Source: RBG-13-68-16 sp041494245
GTDB taxonomy: Bacteria; Acidobacteriota; Thermoanaerobaculia; Thermoanaerobaculales; Thermoanaerobaculaceae
NCBI GenBank assembly: GCA_041494245.1
Contig: JBGQAK010000006.1
Coordinates: 62,001 to 126,000 of the forward strand
Length of the DNA stretch: 64,000 nucleotides
Direction: 5' to 3'
Shown: positions 1-8,370 of the stretch, one piece after another
Layout: every line of letters begins with the position of its first letter
Numbering within the stretch: the stretch's first letter is position 1
The notes under the pieces: generated by a model
What the model was told of the DNA's origin: nothing
The model's database searches: none
What the model saw: only the letters and a program-made list of their open reading frames with translations
Translations under genes and position numbers: made by a program

Positions 1-717
1 GCGCCACCCGCGCACGTGCAGGGTGTAGCGCACGAGCAGCCGCAGGATCGCGAGCCCGTACTGCACCGAACGGCCGAAACCGATCATGGAGGCTTCCGGG
101 AAGTAGCGGGTTGCGATCGGGATCTCGGCGATCCGCATTCGGGCCACGACGCCCTGGGCGATGATCTCGGAGTCGAAGACGAAGCCGTCGGAGTTGGCCG
201 CGAAGTTCACGCCCTCAAGGTAGGTTCGGGAGTACGCCCGAAAACCGGAGTGGTACTCGGTGAGGCGCAGGCCGAAGACGGCGTTCTCGAGACGGGTGAG
301 CGCGACGTTGGCCACGACCTTCCACCATGGCATGCCGCCCTGCCTCACCCTCCCGCCCAGCATCCGGCTTCCGAACACGGCATCCGCACGTCCCTCGACC
401 AGGGGGCCGATCAGGTGCGGGATGACCTGGGGATCGTACTGGTGGTCCGGGTGCACCATGACCGAGATTCCCGCGTCGCGCAGCAGCGCCTCCCGGTAGC
501 ACGTCTTCTGGTTGCCGCCGTACCCGCAGTTGGAGGGGTGGACGAACACCGTGAGGCCCAGGCTCCTGGCGAGCGCCACGGTGTCGTCGCGGCTGGCGTC
601 ATCCACCAGGATGATCTCGTCGACCACGCTCCGCGGCACGTCCGCGACGCATGCTGCGAGCGTCCTCGCCGCGTTGTACGCGGGCATCACGACCACCACC
701 CGCAAGCGCCCGCTCAC
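1..717 (-). CDS. Family 2 glycosyltransferase (DPM1/DPG synthase-like), 3' end outside window
   Basis: Probable transfer of a sugar from a nucleotide donor to a polyprenyl phosphate or similar acceptor at the inner membrane face. Visible residues 1-239 show the GT2 N-terminus with VVVMPAYNAARTL, the metal-binding region ILVDDASRDDTV (residues about 34-45), NCGYGGNQ and the second acidic patch HPDHQYDP, followed by GSRMLGG and a YHSGFRAY acceptor-region motif typical of DPM1-like enzymes. Start GTG at 717 overlaps the stop of the upstream methyltransferase by 4 bp (GTGA), so the two are translationally coupled. The C-terminus runs off the left edge. The exact acceptor cannot be told from the sequence. 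Confidence 0.85.
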   Translation of the reverse strand, partial: MSGRLRVVVVMPAYNAARTLAACVADVPRSVVDEIILVDDASRDDTVALARSLGLTVFVHPSNCGYGGNQKTCYREALLRDAGISVMVHPDHQYDPQVIPHLIGPLVEGRADAVFGSRMLGGRVRQGGMPWWKVVANVALTRLENAVFGLRLTEYHSGFRAYSRTYLEGVNFAANSDGFVFDSEIIAQGVVARMRIAEIPIATRYFPEASMIGFGRSVQYGLAILRLLVRYTLHVRGWR

Positions 718-1391
718 CGTTTCGCCTCCGCGACGAACTGGAAGGCAAACAGCGTGGGCCACACTTTGGCAGCGCCCCACGCCGCCTCGTAGACGAGGTG
801 CCCGGGCAGGTGCGAGAAGTGCGGCCCGAGCAGAGGCAGGGGCGGCGGAACACCGGCCAGTCGCACGACCGTGAGGCCCGCCCCGGACAGCATGCGCCTG
901 AGCGTCGAGCGCGTGAAGAAGCGCAGGTGCGTGACGTCCATGATCCCGCGCGGGCGGTACTCGAAACGTCCCAGCAGCAGCTCCAGGCGGACCGTCGCGA
1001 ACGCCACGTTGGGGACCGAGACCAGAAGCCTGCCGCCTGGGGCCATCTGCGCGACCAGTCGTTCGAGTGCGCCGGCCGGGTCCGCGAGATGCTCGAGGAT
1101 GTCGCCCACCACTACCAGGTCGAAGGGCCCCTCGCGGAGCACCGGCAGGCTGGCCACGTCCGCGGTGTAGAACGCCGCGTAGTGTGGGGCCGCCGCCGCC
1201 GCGCTCGTGGGGTCGCTCTCCGCGCCGACTACGGTGTGGCCCTGCGCCGCAAGCACCGAGCCCAGGAACCCGGTGGCAGCGCCGACGTCCAGCGTCGTGG
1301 CGGGCCCTCGGCCGGCCCAGTCCAAGAGCATCCGGTGGGAGCTGTGCGGAAAGTCCTTGAAGGGGTAGACGGGCGTCGCCCCTCGCATCAT
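714..1391 (-). CDS. Class I SAM-dependent methyltransferase
   Basis: Predicted cytosolic methyltransferase of the Methyltransf_11/23 type. Motif I is LDVGAATGFLGSVLA near residue 34, with the acidic end of the second strand (VVGAESD) following. Motif II-like VVVGDILEHLADP and motif III GGRLLVSVPN are also present. An ATG at 1391 (or the adjacent ATG at 1388) is preferred over an upstream one because a TATGGT hexamer lies at 1398-1403 exactly 6 nt before it, the leaderless pattern seen repeatedly here. It overlaps the glycosyltransferase gene by 4 bp, suggesting modification of a glycan or glycolipid, but the substrate is unknown. Confidence 0.85.
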   Translation of the reverse strand: MMRGATPVYPFKDFPHSSHRMLLDWAGRGPATTLDVGAATGFLGSVLAAQGHTVVGAESDPTSAAAAAPHYAAFYTADVASLPVLREGPFDLVVVGDILEHLADPAGALERLVAQMAPGGRLLVSVPNVAFATVRLELLLGRFEYRPRGIMDVTHLRFFTRSTLRRMLSGAGLTVVRLAGVPPPLPLLGPHFSHLPGHLVYEAAWGAAKVWPTLFAFQFVAEAKR

Positions 1392-1397
1392 GACCCA

Positions 1398-1403
1398 ACC
1401 ATA
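1398..1403 (-). promoter_or_regulatory. -10-like hexamer for the methyltransferase gene
   Basis: TATGGT on the minus strand, 6 nt before the ATG at 1391. No convincing -35 was seen. Together with similar cases it suggests a leaderless transcript. Confidence 0.4.
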
Positions 1404-1466
1404 CACCACCACCGATCACCCGCGTGAAGCCGCCCCGATCGGAGCGCGCGGGGCAGAGGCGCGTGC

Positions 1467-1472
1467 TAGACT
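1467..1472 (+). promoter_or_regulatory. -10-like hexamer directly before the PpiC lipoprotein gene
   Basis: TAGACT followed by 7 nt and the GTG at 1480. The expected transcription start falls at or next to the start codon, so no Shine-Dalgarno sequence would be on the mRNA. Confidence 0.45.
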
Positions 1473-1479
1473 CTTTGCC

Positions 1480-2313
1480 GTGGGTGCGGGTCGTTGTAAT
1501 ACCCTGCCCCTGCTGGCAGTGACTGTGTTTCTCGCCTGTAGCCGGGTACCGGGACGATTGGCGGTGGTCGGGGATCACACGGTCACCGTCGGGCAGTTGG
1601 GCGCCTTCGTGATCGCACAGACCGGGCGGAGCGCGGCCGAGGTTTCCCCCGAGCTCGCCGCCGCCCTCTTCGAGCGTTACCTCGAGGAAGAGGTGGTGCT
1701 GGCCGCGTCCCCTTCGCCCGAAGACCATGACCTGACGCCCACCGCGCGCAGCGCCCGCGTGCGCGACCTCACCGCCACGCTCTGCCCGCCGCCCGCGCCG
1801 CCCACTGAAGCTCAGGTAGACGTCTACCTCGCGCAGCACCCCGAGCTCGCCGCCAGTGGCGAGCGACTCCGTCTGCGCCAGCTCATCCTCCCCGACCAGG
1901 CGACCGCCCAGAGCGCACGCGAGCGCATCCGATCCGGCGAGGACTTCGTCTCCGTCTCGCGCGCCCTCTCGCGCGCCCCCAACGCCGAGAACGGCGGGAT
2001 CCTCGGCTGGGTCGAGCGCGGCCAGCTTGCCCCCGAGTTCGAGGCTGCGGTGTTCGGCCTGGCGCCCGGCGAGATCAGCACGCCGGTCCCCAGCAACGCG
2101 GGCTGGCACGTGTTCGAGGTCATGGAGCGGCGCGCTGCCGGCGCCGGTCCCGATGCTTCCGTGCGCGACAGGGTCCGCTCACAGCTTGCCGCGCTGGCCG
2201 CCGAGAACGCCCGCCACGCCTGTCTTCGGGAGCTGGCGGCCAAGGTCGGCGTGCGGGTGGACTGCGCAGGGGCGAGCTTCCCCTGCCGGAACCCGTTCGA
2301 AGGGAACTCATGA
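1480..2313 (+). CDS. PpiC-type peptidyl-prolyl isomerase, probable lipoprotein
   Basis: Predicted periplasmic or outer-membrane-facing parvulin that helps fold exported proteins. From the GTG at 1480 the product is 277 aa with a short export signal ending in FLAC (Cys about residue 20, an imperfect lipobox). A SurA_N-like helical segment follows, then a PpiC domain about residues 120-240 (RLRQLILPDQ, EDFVSVSRALS, GGILGWVERGQLAPEFEAAV, PGEISTPV, GWHVFEV). A more upstream ATG at 1390 would put 30 arginine-rich residues before the signal and overlap the divergent gene, so it is not preferred. It overlaps the next isomerase gene by 4 bp (ATGA), indicating a two-gene chaperone unit. Confidence 0.8.
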   Translation: MGAGRCNTLPLLAVTVFLACSRVPGRLAVVGDHTVTVGQLGAFVIAQTGRSAAEVSPELAAALFERYLEEEVVLAASPSPEDHDLTPTARSARVRDLTATLCPPPAPPTEAQVDVYLAQHPELAASGERLRLRQLILPDQATAQSARERIRSGEDFVSVSRALSRAPNAENGGILGWVERGQLAPEFEAAVFGLAPGEISTPVPSNAGWHVFEVMERRAAGAGPDASVRDRVRSQLAALAAENARHACLRELAAKVGVRVDCAGASFPCRNPFEGNS

Positions 2314-3263
2314 GACACACCATCGCATGCGCACTGCTGATGATTCTGGCGACCGCGGCGTCCGCGGCGGACCGCACGTTCGTGGAAGGCATCGTGGTGA
2401 GGGTCAACGACCGCATCCTCACCACCGCCGACATCCGCCAGCGTATCTCCGAGCGCTCGGCGGAGACCGGCAAGGCGGTGCCGCTCGTGGCCTACCCCGA
2501 CCTGATCCAGGAGGCTGCCGACGAGCTCTGCATGCTGGAGCGGGTCGCGGAGCTCAAGCTCGAGATCTCGAACGAGGAGCTCAACGCGGCCATCCAGCAG
2601 GTGCGCGAGACAAACCGCGTTTCGGACGACGCCGCGTTCGAGCAGACGTTGAAGGGCATGGGCATGACCATGGACAGCCTCAAGGCACGCCTGCAGGACA
2701 CCATGCTCATCCAGAGGCTGCTCAGGCGCGAGTTGGGCGATCTTCCCCTCACCGAGGAGGAGCTCCGGCAGCGCTACCAGAAGGATAAGGATCAGTTCAT
2801 GATCGGCGAGCGGGTGCACCTGGAGCATTACCTCCTGACCGTCTCGGCGGACCGTAGCGACCTCGAGGCGAAGCGTGCCGACGCGCGCCGCCTGGTCGCA
2901 GCCGCGCGCGCCGGCGGCGACTTCCTCGCCCTCGTGCAGCAGGAGGTGAAGGCGGGTCACGGTACCGGCGGCGACCTCGGTATCGTTCTGGTGGCCGATC
3001 TCCGTCCGGAGTTCCGTGCGGTCGTCGACAAGCTCACGCCGGGCGAGATCAGCGACCCCTTCGTGAGCTCGAACGGCGTGCACGCGGGTCGGCTGGTGCA
3101 GCGCATCCCTCCGACGGTGAAGCCGTTCGAGGAGGTTGAGGACGAGCTGCGCCGGAAGGAGATGGACGAGCGCTACCGTGCCCACCTCATGAGCGTGGTG
3201 ACCGAGCTCAAGAAGCGCTACCTCGTCGAGACGCACCCCGAGCTGATGGTGCCCGCCAAGTAG
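2310..3263 (+). CDS. SurA-like periplasmic chaperone / peptidyl-prolyl isomerase
   Basis: Probable outer-membrane-protein chaperone. The 317-aa product begins with a signal peptide (hydrophobic residues about 5-18, cleavage after ASA|AD), then SurA N-terminal domain features (VVRVNDRILTTADIRQRI, about 25-150) and one parvulin domain about residues 165-262 (HLEHYLLTVSADRSD, GGDLGIVLVADLRPEF, TPGEISDPFVSSNGVHAGRL). E. coli SurA has two parvulin domains; this has one. ATG at 2310 overlaps the upstream gene's TGA. Its position just before the dcw cluster is contextual only, because a separate promoter intervenes. Confidence 0.8.
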   Translation: MRHTIACALLMILATAASAADRTFVEGIVVRVNDRILTTADIRQRISERSAETGKAVPLVAYPDLIQEAADELCMLERVAELKLEISNEELNAAIQQVRETNRVSDDAAFEQTLKGMGMTMDSLKARLQDTMLIQRLLRRELGDLPLTEEELRQRYQKDKDQFMIGERVHLEHYLLTVSADRSDLEAKRADARRLVAAARAGGDFLALVQQEVKAGHGTGGDLGIVLVADLRPEFRAVVDKLTPGEISDPFVSSNGVHAGRLVQRIPPTVKPFEEVEDELRRKEMDERYRAHLMSVVTELKKRYLVETHPELMVPAK

Positions 3264-3346
3264 CGTCGGGGTTGCTTTTCCGCCCGGCCGACCGGCAACG
3301 ACACCGGACGGGCCTGCCCAGAGCGCCCCCCGGCCCGCCAAGGATC

Positions 3347-3375
3347 TTGACAGCAGGCCTTTCCTCCCTCATGAT
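3347..3375 (+). promoter_or_regulatory. Sigma-70-like promoter of the dcw cluster
   Basis: TTGACA at 3347-3352, a 17-nt spacer, then CATGAT at 3370-3375 (4 of 6 matches to the -10 consensus). The MraZ boxes begin 5 nt after the -10, so a bound repressor would cover the transcription start. Confidence 0.65.
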
Positions 3376-3379
3376 GGCG

Positions 3380-3413
3380 GTGGACAAAAGTGGAGCGTAG
3401 TGGACCGCTGTGG
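3380..3413 (+). promoter_or_regulatory. MraZ operator: four GTGG boxes at 10-bp period
   Basis: GTGG occurs at 3380, 3390, 3400 and 3410, exactly one helical turn apart, between the promoter and mraZ. MraZ proteins are known to bind tandem TGGG/GTGG-type direct repeats spaced about 10 bp upstream of their own gene. The array therefore predicts autoregulation of the whole division and cell wall cluster. Confidence 0.8.
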
Positions 3414-3450
3414 CCCACGTCCCGCGCCAGCGGGTTCCGGGAGGCGGAGG

Positions 3451-3891
3451 ATGGAGACTTTTCGCGGGAGCTACCAGGCCACCGTTGACGACAAGGGCCG
3501 CCTGAAGCTCCCCGCCCGCCTCAAGGCGCAGCTCGAGGAGTGGTTCGGCGCCAAGGTGTTCGTGACGTCCTTGAGCCCGCTCGAGTTGCGCGTCTACCCA
3601 CTGACGGTCTGGGAGGAGCTGGAGCGCCGCTTCCTGGTCCGCCCGTCGATGGACCCCCTCGTGCAGCGCCTGCTGGAGCACGCCAACTATGGTCAGGAGG
3701 ACGAGGTGGATGCGCAGGGAAGGGTGCTCGTCCCCGCGCTGCTGCGAGACGTCCTGGGCGGCACCGGCGAGGTCGTGGTGTCGGGCCGGGGCCGCTTCCT
3801 GGCCGTCGTGGCCCGCGAGCGGGCGCAGGCGGTGCTCGACACCGCGTTCACCTCCGAGGAACTCGCCGCTCTCGCTGCTCTGGAGCAGTGA
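3451..3891 (+). CDS. mraZ: Transcriptional regulator MraZ
   Basis: AbrB-fold DNA-binding protein, first gene of the dcw cluster and likely autorepressor. The 146-aa product has the two MraZ half-domains with the signature DxKGRxxxPxR pattern: DDKGRLKLPARLKAQL near residues 11-26 and VDAQGRVLVPALLRD near residues 87-101. ATG at 3451 is chosen because GGGAGGCGGAGG sits immediately upstream, and residue 1 onward (METFRG) matches the family start; an upstream in-frame GTG/ATG at 3400 would lie inside the operator repeats. Six nucleotides separate it from rsmH. Confidence 0.93.
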   Translation: METFRGSYQATVDDKGRLKLPARLKAQLEEWFGAKVFVTSLSPLELRVYPLTVWEELERRFLVRPSMDPLVQRLLEHANYGQEDEVDAQGRVLVPALLRDVLGGTGEVVVSGRGRFLAVVARERAQAVLDTAFTSEELAALAALEQ

Positions 3892-3897
3892 TGCAGG

Positions 3898-4830
3898 ATG
3901 TGCCCGGCAAATCACCGACCCGTCCTGCTTGCCCAGGTGGTGACCGCGCTGGCCCCGCCGGCCGCCGGCTGGATCGTGGATGCGACGGTGGGTCTGGGCG
4001 GGCACGCCCGGGCGCTGCTCGCCGAGCGGCCGGACCTCCGCCTGCTCGGTCTCGATCTGGACCCCGACGCCCTCGCGTTGGCGCGCGAGCGGCTGGCTCC
4101 GTTCGGTGCGCGCGCGGTGCTGGTGAACTCGTCGTACCTGCGGCTCGCCGAGGTCGCGGGCGAACACGGCATCACGGGCGCCGAAGGCGTGCTCTTCGAC
4201 CTCGGCGTCTCGTCGCTGCAACTGGATACCCCCGGCCGGGGGTTTTCGTTCCGCCACGACGGTCCCCTCGACATGCGCTTCGGACGCACGGGGGCGAGCG
4301 CCGCGGAGCTGTTGGCCGAAGTTGGGGAGGAGGAGCTGGTGCGGGTCTTGCGCGAGTTTGGTGAAGAGCCGCGCGCCCGCCGCGTTGCTCGGGCAATCAT
4401 CCGGGCCCGCCTCAAGCAGCCGATCCGCACGACCGGGGAGCTCCATAGGGTCGTGCGGGCGGCTCTCGGGCCCTCGCGCGGCCGCATCGACCCGGCGACG
4501 CGCACCTTTCAGGCGCTGCGCATCGCTACCAACCGCGAGCTGGAGGGGATCCCCGATGCCCTGGAGCAGGCCGGGCGGCTGCTGCGGCCCGGCTGCCGCA
4601 TGGCGGTGATCGCCTTTCACTCGCTTGAGGACCGCCTGGTCAAGAGGACGTTGCGCAGGCTCTCGGGACGTTGCGTGTGTCCACCCGGCACCTTCGCCTG
4701 CAGCTGCCAGCCCGAACGACTGCTGGAGATCCTCACCCCCCGGCCCCTGACGGCCGACTCCGAGGAGGTGGCGGAGAACCCGCGTGCCCGCTCCGCCAAG
4801 CTCCGGGTGGCGGCGCGGAGACTCCGATGA
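3898..4830 (+). CDS. rsmH: 16S rRNA (cytosine(1402)-N(4))-methyltransferase RsmH
   Basis: Methylates N4 of C1402 of 16S rRNA. The 310-aa product has the family N-terminus NHRPVLLAQVV, SAM motif I IVDATVGLGGHARALLA (about 23-39), LLGLDLDPDAL, FDLGVSSLQLDTPGRGFSF (about 98-116), FQALRIATNREL and the C-terminal IAFHSLEDRLVKR. Length and motif order are standard. It follows mraZ directly, as in most bacteria, and overlaps ftsL by 4 bp (ATGA). Confidence 0.95.
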   Translation: MCPANHRPVLLAQVVTALAPPAAGWIVDATVGLGGHARALLAERPDLRLLGLDLDPDALALARERLAPFGARAVLVNSSYLRLAEVAGEHGITGAEGVLFDLGVSSLQLDTPGRGFSFRHDGPLDMRFGRTGASAAELLAEVGEEELVRVLREFGEEPRARRVARAIIRARLKQPIRTTGELHRVVRAALGPSRGRIDPATRTFQALRIATNRELEGIPDALEQAGRLLRPGCRMAVIAFHSLEDRLVKRTLRRLSGRCVCPPGTFACSCQPERLLEILTPRPLTADSEEVAENPRARSAKLRVAARRLR

Positions 4831-5228
4831 AGATCCCGGGCTACCGCCCCAGCAACAGCTGGCTGCGACGCCAGCTCGACACCCGCTGGCGGCGCTGGGT
4901 GTCGTGGTGCTTCGCTGGGGCGGTGGTGGTCAGCTTGGTGATGGCGGCGTTCATCGCACCGCGGCAGGCCACGCTGCGCATGCGGTACGAGATTGCCCAG
5001 CTCACGCGGTCGATCGAGAAGCTGGAGGGGGAGCAGCGCCGTCTCACGCTCGCGAGGGAGTCCCTCACTTCGCCGCCCGCGCTGGCATCCCAGCTCCGCG
5101 AGCTGGGGCTCGAACCAGTGCCACGCGAGAGGGTGGCCCACCTGACTCCGGAAGGGGAGCTGCTGCTCCCCCGCCCGTCCCCGACGCCGGCTGTGCCGCG
5201 TCCCGCATCCTCGGCGAGGCACCGTTGA
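4827..5228 (+). CDS. ftsL: FtsL-like bitopic division protein
   Basis: Small divisome scaffold expected to pair with FtsB/FtsQ. The 133-aa product has a basic cytoplasmic N-terminus, one membrane segment about residues 25-43 (WVSWCFAGAVVVSLVMAAF), then a heptad-like helix MRYEIAQLTRSIEKLEGEQ continuing to about residue 90, and a proline-rich tail. FtsL proteins are poorly conserved in sequence, so the call rests on size, topology and its position between rsmH and ftsI. ATG at 4827 overlaps the rsmH stop. Confidence 0.8.
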   Translation: MKIPGYRPSNSWLRRQLDTRWRRWVSWCFAGAVVVSLVMAAFIAPRQATLRMRYEIAQLTRSIEKLEGEQRRLTLARESLTSPPALASQLRELGLEPVPRERVAHLTPEGELLLPRPSPTPAVPRPASSARHR

Positions 5229-6916
5229 TGCTCAACACCTCGCGGCTGCGCTGGCTGGAGGGTGTGCTGGCGGCGTGGGCGGTTGTCGTGGCGGCCCGCC
5301 TCGTTCAGGTGCAGGCCATCGAGCACAACCAGTGGGAGGCCGAGTCCGCCCGCCAGCGCGAACACACCCTGGAGGTCGAGGAGCCGCGCGGCGACATCCG
5401 TAGCCGCGACGGCCGCCTCCTCGCCGGCAGCATCGAGCGGATGGCGGTGTACGCCAACCCGCGCAAGATCCCGCGCGAGAGGTGGCAGCTCGCGGCTGCT
5501 GGCCTCGCTCCGCTCACCGGGAGGTCGCGCGAGGAGATCCTCGCGAGCCTGCGGGAGCACGACGGCTTCTTCTACATCGCCAGGGGCCTGGACCCCCAGG
5601 TGAAAGAGGCGGTCGCCAAGCTGCACCTGCGCGGCGTCGGGACGCTGAGGTCCGAGCAGCGGGTCTATCCCCACGGTTCCCTGGCGGGCCCCACGGTCGG
5701 TTTCGTGAACGCCCAAGGTGACGGGCAGGCGGGTCTCGAAGGGTTCTACGACCGCACGTTGCGCGGCGTGCCCAGCGTCTACCGCGAGCTGCGCGACGGC
5801 AAGAGCTACCCGACGCAGCTCGACCTGCGGCTCGAGAGGGCCGGTCGGCCGGGGCAGTCGCTCGTCCTCGCGCTCGACTGCCGCGTCCAGCAGGTGGTCG
5901 AGGAGGAGCTCGCCCGCACCGTCGCGGACGTCGGCAGCAAGGGCGCCTCCGCTGTGGTGATGAATCCGCGCAATGGCGAGCTCCTCGCCATCGCGTCAAT
6001 TCCCTCGTACGACCCGGGGAACATCGGCCGCGCCCTCCCCGAGCTGCGCCGCAACCGGGCCGTCGAGGACGCGCTCGAACCCGGGTCCACGTTCAAGCCG
6101 ATCGTCGTGGCCGCCGCCATGATCGCGGGCGTCCTGGATCCCTGGGAGATGGTGGACTGCTCCGGCGGCGGCGTCCAGGTCGCCAACGTCTTCATCCACG
6201 ACCATGCCCGCTATGGGCTGTTGCCGGTCCGCGAGGTGCTCGCCAAGTCCTCCAACGCGGGGGCGATCCGCATCGTTCACCGCCTGTCGGCCGCCCAGCT
6301 GGACGCCACCATCCGGGCGATGGGCTTCGGGCAGGCAACCCACGTCGAGCTGCCGGGCGAGACGCGTGGGATCTACCGCTCGCCCCAGTACTGGTCGGCG
6401 CTCTCGCGGGCGAGCCTCGCCCTCGGCCAGGAGATCGGCACCACCCCGCTGCAGCTCGCGCAGGCGTACGCCGCCATCGCCAATGGGGGCATCCTCGTGC
6501 ATCCGACGCTGGTGGTGGAGACCTGCGACCGAATCGGGAACGTCGTGACCCCGTACCGGGCGCAGCCTGGCACCCGCGTGCTCCCCGCCAAGGTCGCGTC
6601 CTCGCTCGCCACGCTCCTGGAGGCGGTGGTCGAGGAGGGCACGGGCAAGGCCGCCGATGTACCGGGGTACAGGGTCGCGGGCAAGACGGGCACCGCCCAG
6701 AGGGCATCGGGGGGCAGCTACGCCGCTGGGCGCCACGTCGCCTGGTTCGCCGGCTTCCTGCCGATGCCGGACCCCAGCCTGGTCATCGTCGTCTGCGTGG
6801 ATGAGCCTTCCAGTAACTACTGGGCGGCCGAGGTGGCGGCGCCGGCGTTCGGCCGCATCGCCACCCGGGTGGTGACGCTGCTTTCGCTGCCACCCACCGC
6901 CGGGGAGAGGGTGTGA
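5228..6916 (+). CDS. ftsI: Septal peptidoglycan transpeptidase FtsI/PBP3 (class B PBP)
   Basis: Cross-links septal peptidoglycan together with FtsW. The 562-aa product has a membrane anchor about residues 8-25, a pedestal domain starting RGDIRSRDGRLLAGS, and a transpeptidase domain with all three active-site motifs: S-x-x-K in EPGSTFKPI, SxN in AKSSNAGA and KTG in VAGKTGTAQ. No PASTA repeats are seen at the C-terminus. ATG at 5228 overlaps the ftsL stop (TGATG), and the gene overlaps murE by 4 bp. Confidence 0.93.
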   Translation: MLNTSRLRWLEGVLAAWAVVVAARLVQVQAIEHNQWEAESARQREHTLEVEEPRGDIRSRDGRLLAGSIERMAVYANPRKIPRERWQLAAAGLAPLTGRSREEILASLREHDGFFYIARGLDPQVKEAVAKLHLRGVGTLRSEQRVYPHGSLAGPTVGFVNAQGDGQAGLEGFYDRTLRGVPSVYRELRDGKSYPTQLDLRLERAGRPGQSLVLALDCRVQQVVEEELARTVADVGSKGASAVVMNPRNGELLAIASIPSYDPGNIGRALPELRRNRAVEDALEPGSTFKPIVVAAAMIAGVLDPWEMVDCSGGGVQVANVFIHDHARYGLLPVREVLAKSSNAGAIRIVHRLSAAQLDATIRAMGFGQATHVELPGETRGIYRSPQYWSALSRASLALGQEIGTTPLQLAQAYAAIANGGILVHPTLVVETCDRIGNVVTPYRAQPGTRVLPAKVASSLATLLEAVVEEGTGKAADVPGYRVAGKTGTAQRASGGSYAAGRHVAWFAGFLPMPDPSLVIVVCVDEPSSNYWAAEVAAPAFGRIATRVVTLLSLPPTAGERV

Positions 6917-8370
6917 CGCTCGCCCAGCTCGCCGCCGCCTGCGGGGCGTCGCTGCGGGGCGCCGGAGGGGAGACCACCGGCATCACCCACGTGGCCCAGG
7001 CGATCCGGCCCGGGTGGGTGTTCGCCGCCCTTCCCGGCGCCCATCACCACGGCGTGGAGTTCGCCACGCAGGCCCTGGCGCGCGGCGCCGCGGCCGTGCT
7101 TTCTGACCGGGACCCGGGGGGCGGCACCCCCTGGCTCGCCACGAAGGAGCCACGGCGCGCCACCGCCCTGGCCTCGTGGGCGCTCGCCGGGCACCCCGAG
7201 CGCCGGTTGCGGATGGTCGGCATCACAGGCACCAACGGAAAGAGCACGGTGGCCGACCTGGTCGGCAGGATCGCCGCGGCAGCCGGCGTGCCGGCCGGTG
7301 TGTTCGGGACTCTGGCCTACGTGCTGCCAGGGCGCAGCGAGCGGGCCGTCCGCACCACCCCGGAGGCGACCGACCTCGCGCCTCTCCTGGCCGAACTGGC
7401 CGAGGGGGGAGGCCGTCTGGCGGTGATGGAGGTCTCCTCGCACGCCCTCAGCCTCGACCGCGTGGTCGGCCTCGAGTTCGACGTCGCGGTGTGGACAAAC
7501 CTCACCCGCGACCATCTCGACTTCCACCACGACCTCGAGGCCTACTTCGCAGCCAAGTCGCGTCTGGCAGACCTCCTGCGACGCGAGCCCCCGGGGCGAC
7601 GGGTGATCGGGGTGGACGACCCATGCATCTCGCGCATCGCGGACACACCCCGCCCCGGCGACCTCACCTTCGGACTGGGGCCGGGATGCATGGTCACCGC
7701 GACCGACGTTGCGGTGAACGCGCGCGGTACCGCCCTCACGCTCAAGACCCCGGCAGGGGAGGCCGCGGTGCGCCTCCCCCTGGTCGGTCGCCACAACCTG
7801 CGCAACGCGCTCGCCGCGGCCGCCGCGGCGCTCGCCCTGGAGCTCCCGCTCGAGGCCATCGTCCAGGGGCTCGCGGGCGCAGAGCCGCTGCCGGGGCGGC
7901 TCGAGCCGGTCGCCGCCGGGACGCACTTCCCGGTGTTCGTGGACTACGCTCATACCCCCGATGCCCTGGAGCAGGTGCTACGCGCCCTGCGGGAGGTGGG
8001 TGAACACCGCCTGGTGGTCGTTTTCGGATGCGGGGGCGATCGCGACCCCGGCAAGCGCGCACCCATGGGCGAGGTGGTCGGCCGCCTGGCGGACGTCCCC
8101 ATCGTCACCTCGGACAACCCGCGCTCCGAGGACCCGCAGGCGATCATCACCGCGGTGATGGAGGGCGTGCGCGCCTCCGGGAACCCGCGCGCACTTGCGA
8201 TTCCGGACCGCAGGGAGGCGATCGCCGCGGCGCTCTCACTCGCCGACGAGCGCTGCCTAGTGCTGGTCGCCGGCAAGGGTCACGAGACCGAGCAGATCTT
8301 CGCCGACCGCACGGTCCCGTTCGACGACCGGGCCATCATCCGAGAGCTCACCCAGCGGAGAAAGGCGTGA
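6913..8370 (+). CDS. murE: UDP-N-acetylmuramoyl-L-alanyl-D-glutamate--2,6-diaminopimelate ligase MurE
   Basis: Adds the third amino acid to the peptidoglycan stem peptide in the cytosol. The 485-aa protein has the Mur ligase P-loop GITGTNGKSTVADL (about residue 103), VMEVSSHAL, NLTRDHLDFH, the ligase C-terminal domain (VDYAHTPDALE), and the DNPR motif in TSDNPRSEDP. DNPR marks meso-diaminopimelate specificity, where L-lysine enzymes have different residues. GTG at 6913 overlaps the ftsI TGA by 4 bp. It implies a meso-DAP cell wall. Confidence 0.95.
   Translation: MTLAQLAAACGASLRGAGGETTGITHVAQAIRPGWVFAALPGAHHHGVEFATQALARGAAAVLSDRDPGGGTPWLATKEPRRATALASWALAGHPERRLRMVGITGTNGKSTVADLVGRIAAAAGVPAGVFGTLAYVLPGRSERAVRTTPEATDLAPLLAELAEGGGRLAVMEVSSHALSLDRVVGLEFDVAVWTNLTRDHLDFHHDLEAYFAAKSRLADLLRREPPGRRVIGVDDPCISRIADTPRPGDLTFGLGPGCMVTATDVAVNARGTALTLKTPAGEAAVRLPLVGRHNLRNALAAAAAALALELPLEAIVQGLAGAEPLPGRLEPVAAGTHFPVFVDYAHTPDALEQVLRALREVGEHRLVVVFGCGGDRDPGKRAPMGEVVGRLADVPIVTSDNPRSEDPQAIITAVMEGVRASGNPRALAIPDRREAIAAALSLADERCLVLVAGKGHETEQIFADRTVPFDDRAIIRELTQRRKA

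Noticed and set aside
1824..3341. Long minus-strand open frame opposite the two isomerase genes
   Set aside because: High-GC shadow of real genes; no family resemblance and no start context.
3380..3413. Short tandem repeat or minisatellite
   Set aside because: Only the GTGG core repeats, the flanks vary, and the position fits an MraZ operator.
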